A stretch of 64,000 bases of DNA. Source: an uncultured Christensenellaceae bacterium (GTDB lineage Bacteria; Bacillota; Clostridia; Christensenellales; UBA3700). The stretch lies in NCBI GenBank assembly GCA_944380295.1, contig CALWHE010000005.1:1-64000 (forward strand), in the 5' to 3' direction. Each line of letters starts with the position of its first letter. Position 1 is the stretch's first letter. Position numbers and translations under genes: made by a program. The notes under the pieces were generated by a model. It worked only from the letters and a program-made list of their open reading frames with translations, was not told where the DNA came from and ran no database searches. This document shows positions 63,065 through 64,000 of this stretch, in pieces.

Positions 63065-63247
63065 TCACGACTGCGCGCAGGTGAAGGTGAGGGGCGTGAA
63101 TCTTTCGCCCACGCAGGAAGAAAAGAGCATGCAGCACAGCGCCAGACTGAGCGGATCGCAGGAATTGGGGCGGGAGCGCTCGTCGCTCATGCAGGTGCCC
63201 GTGCCCAGCGCCATCAGCAGTAAAACAGCAAACAGAGAATTATTCAT
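63065..63247 (-). CDS. Small hydrophobic Cys-containing protein (60 aa)
   Basis: ATG with AGAGGA about nine bases upstream. MNNSLFAVLLLMALGTGTC is a short hydrophobic, signal-like start, followed by a polar part with six cysteines and ending TCAQS. May be a small secreted or membrane peptide. No family recognised; support is moderate because the opposite strand is also open. Confidence 0.45.
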   Translation of the reverse strand: MNNSLFAVLLLMALGTGTCMSDERSRPNSCDPLSLALCCMLFSSCVGERFTPLTFTCAQS

Positions 63248-63322
63248 ACGCAAAGTCCTCTTTTTTGGCAAAATATCCCTTTTTTATACATTATGCGCCG
63301 CGCCTTGCCGGCGTGAGCGCCT

Positions 63323-63328
63323 TATAAT
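63323..63328 (+). promoter_or_regulatory. -10 box with leaderless spacing, arsR-type gene
   Basis: TATAAT, six bases, then ATG at 63335. No good -35 at 17 bp. Confidence 0.55.
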
Positions 63329-63334
63329 ATAGCT

Positions 63335-63700
63335 ATGAGATATGACGATTGTTTATACATAGACAAGGCAAGAGAGGACATTTTGCGCGCTTATATGCCC
63401 ACGGAAGCGGAAGCGCGGGCGCTGGCGGACTTTTTCTCCGTCTGCGCCGATCCCACGCGCGTGAAGATGCTCTCCGCGCTCGCAGCCGGGGACATGTGCG
63501 TGGGCGACATCGCCTGCGTGGTGGGCATGCACCCTTCCACGGTGTCGCACCAGCTCAAACTTTTGCGCGACAAGGGCATGGTTAAGGATAGGCGGCGGGG
63601 CAAGGTGATCTATTATTCTCTGGCGGACGAGTGCGTGGTGGCGGCTTTGGACGTGGGCACGGAACGTCTTTTGCGCGCGAGCGCGGGCGGCAGGGCGTAA
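63335..63700 (+). CDS. ArsR/SmtB family transcriptional regulator
   Basis: 121 residues. Winged helix-turn-helix of the ArsR type: ALADFFSVCADPTRVKMLSAL, then DIACVVGMHPSTVSHQLKLLRDKGMVKDRRRGKVIYYSL. A Cys in CADPTR and the CVGDIAC segment (Cys-x4-Cys) at the position of the arsenic/cadmium site (ELCVCDL in CadC/ArsR) suggest a metal-sensing repressor. No target gene such as an efflux pump is next to it. The start is leaderless. uvrC follows 137 bases later with its own promoter. Confidence 0.92.
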   Translation: MRYDDCLYIDKAREDILRAYMPTEAEARALADFFSVCADPTRVKMLSALAAGDMCVGDIACVVGMHPSTVSHQLKLLRDKGMVKDRRRGKVIYYSLADECVVAALDVGTERLLRASAGGRA

Positions 63701-63728
63701 AGGCAAACGCTTTTCAAAGCCCGCCGAT

Positions 63729-63757
63729 TGACAAAAACGCTCCCGCGGGCTTATAAT
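63729..63757 (+). promoter_or_regulatory. Promoter of uvrC
   Basis: TTGACA (63729-63734), 17-18-bp spacer, TATAAT (63752-63757). Confidence 0.7.
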
Positions 63758-63837
63758 GAAAGCCGGACAAAAAGCTGCTTTTGCGGCTTTGCCTGCGACG
63801 CCGGCAAAACGCACAAAAGCAGGCGGCAAAGCGGAAA

Positions 63838-64000
63838 ATGAACGATATATTGCGGCAAAAGATAAAAGATCTGCCCGAGCAAAGCGGCGTTTACATCATG
63901 TATTCGCAATCGGGGCAGATACTCTATATAGGCAAAGCCAAGGTGCTGAAAAACCGGGTGAGCCAATATTTCAACGCCGGCGTCAAAACGGAAAAAGTGG
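63838..64000 (+). CDS. uvrC: UvrABC system protein C, N-terminal part (runs off the window)
   Basis: The first 54 codons are present. LPEQSGVYIMYSQSGQILYIGKAKVLKNRVSQYF is the GIY-YIG nuclease start of UvrC, which makes the incisions on both sides of DNA damage with UvrB. GCGGAAA precedes the ATG. The gene continues beyond base 64000. Confidence 0.93.
   Translation, partial: MNDILRQKIKDLPEQSGVYIMYSQSGQILYIGKAKVLKNRVSQYFNAGVKTEKV

Overview
The window looks like a chromosomal segment of a Gram-positive, endospore-forming member of the Bacillota. spoIIR, sleB and ypeB are all present, ribosome binding sites are strong AGGAGG types, and promoters follow the TTGACA-17-TATAAT pattern. The mix of a clostridial-type PRPP synthetase, DUF5685, carbohydrate ABC importers and fructan hydrolases suggests an intestinal Clostridia lineage. 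That placement is inference; no rRNA is present to fix the taxonomy.

Left block (1-24.6 kb) is mostly housekeeping. It starts with two 210-bp hairpin-rich tandem repeats, then a lipoprotein, a MarR/MATE efflux pair, a cytidylate-kinase-like protein, a nitroreductase, an SPL-type radical SAM protein, several small membrane proteins, a ClC channel, a methyltransferase/phosphodiesterase pair, an operon aminotransferase-tyrS-yigZ-ilvE, spoIIR, sleB-ypeB, a PRPP synthetase operon and rho.

Middle block (24.6-58.3 kb) has different codon and base use and looks accessory. It opens with a broken IS200-type element and a regulator gene interrupted by an in-frame TGA. An AT-rich type I restriction-modification operon follows, with an AIPR-family gene between hsdS and hsdR. 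Next come a structured non-coding stretch, a 58-aa gene and a soluble FtsH-like protease. A frameshifted chimera joins a metallophosphoesterase to a bile-salt-hydrolase-like domain. After it come a repeat-domain lipoprotein, a preQ1 riboswitch controlling a queuosine-precursor transporter plus a short-chain dehydrogenase, and an intact IS200-like element. The block ends with a large fructan locus: a divergent LacI regulator, then eleven co-directional genes. These encode three GH32 proteins in three predicted locations (membrane-anchored, cytoplasmic, lipoprotein), two ABC permeases, a solute-binding protein, a DUF624 protein, two accessory lipoproteins, fructokinase and an ABC ATPase. Together they can be read as external cleavage of fructan, import of oligomers, internal hydrolysis and phosphorylation.

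Right block (58.3-64 kb) returns to core composition: tRNA-Ala(CGC), hpf, trpS, a conserved trio (DUF5685, J-like protein with cysteine tail, membrane protein), an ArsR regulator and the start of uvrC.

The most unusual recurring signal is a set of genes whose ATG begins exactly seven bases after a TATAAT -10 box with no ribosome binding site, as expected for leaderless mRNAs. No complete previously undescribed system is proven here. The best leads are the chimeric phosphoesterase/hydrolase gene, the preQ1-controlled dehydrogenase, the soluble FtsH-like protease with its small neighbour, and the leaderless promoter class.
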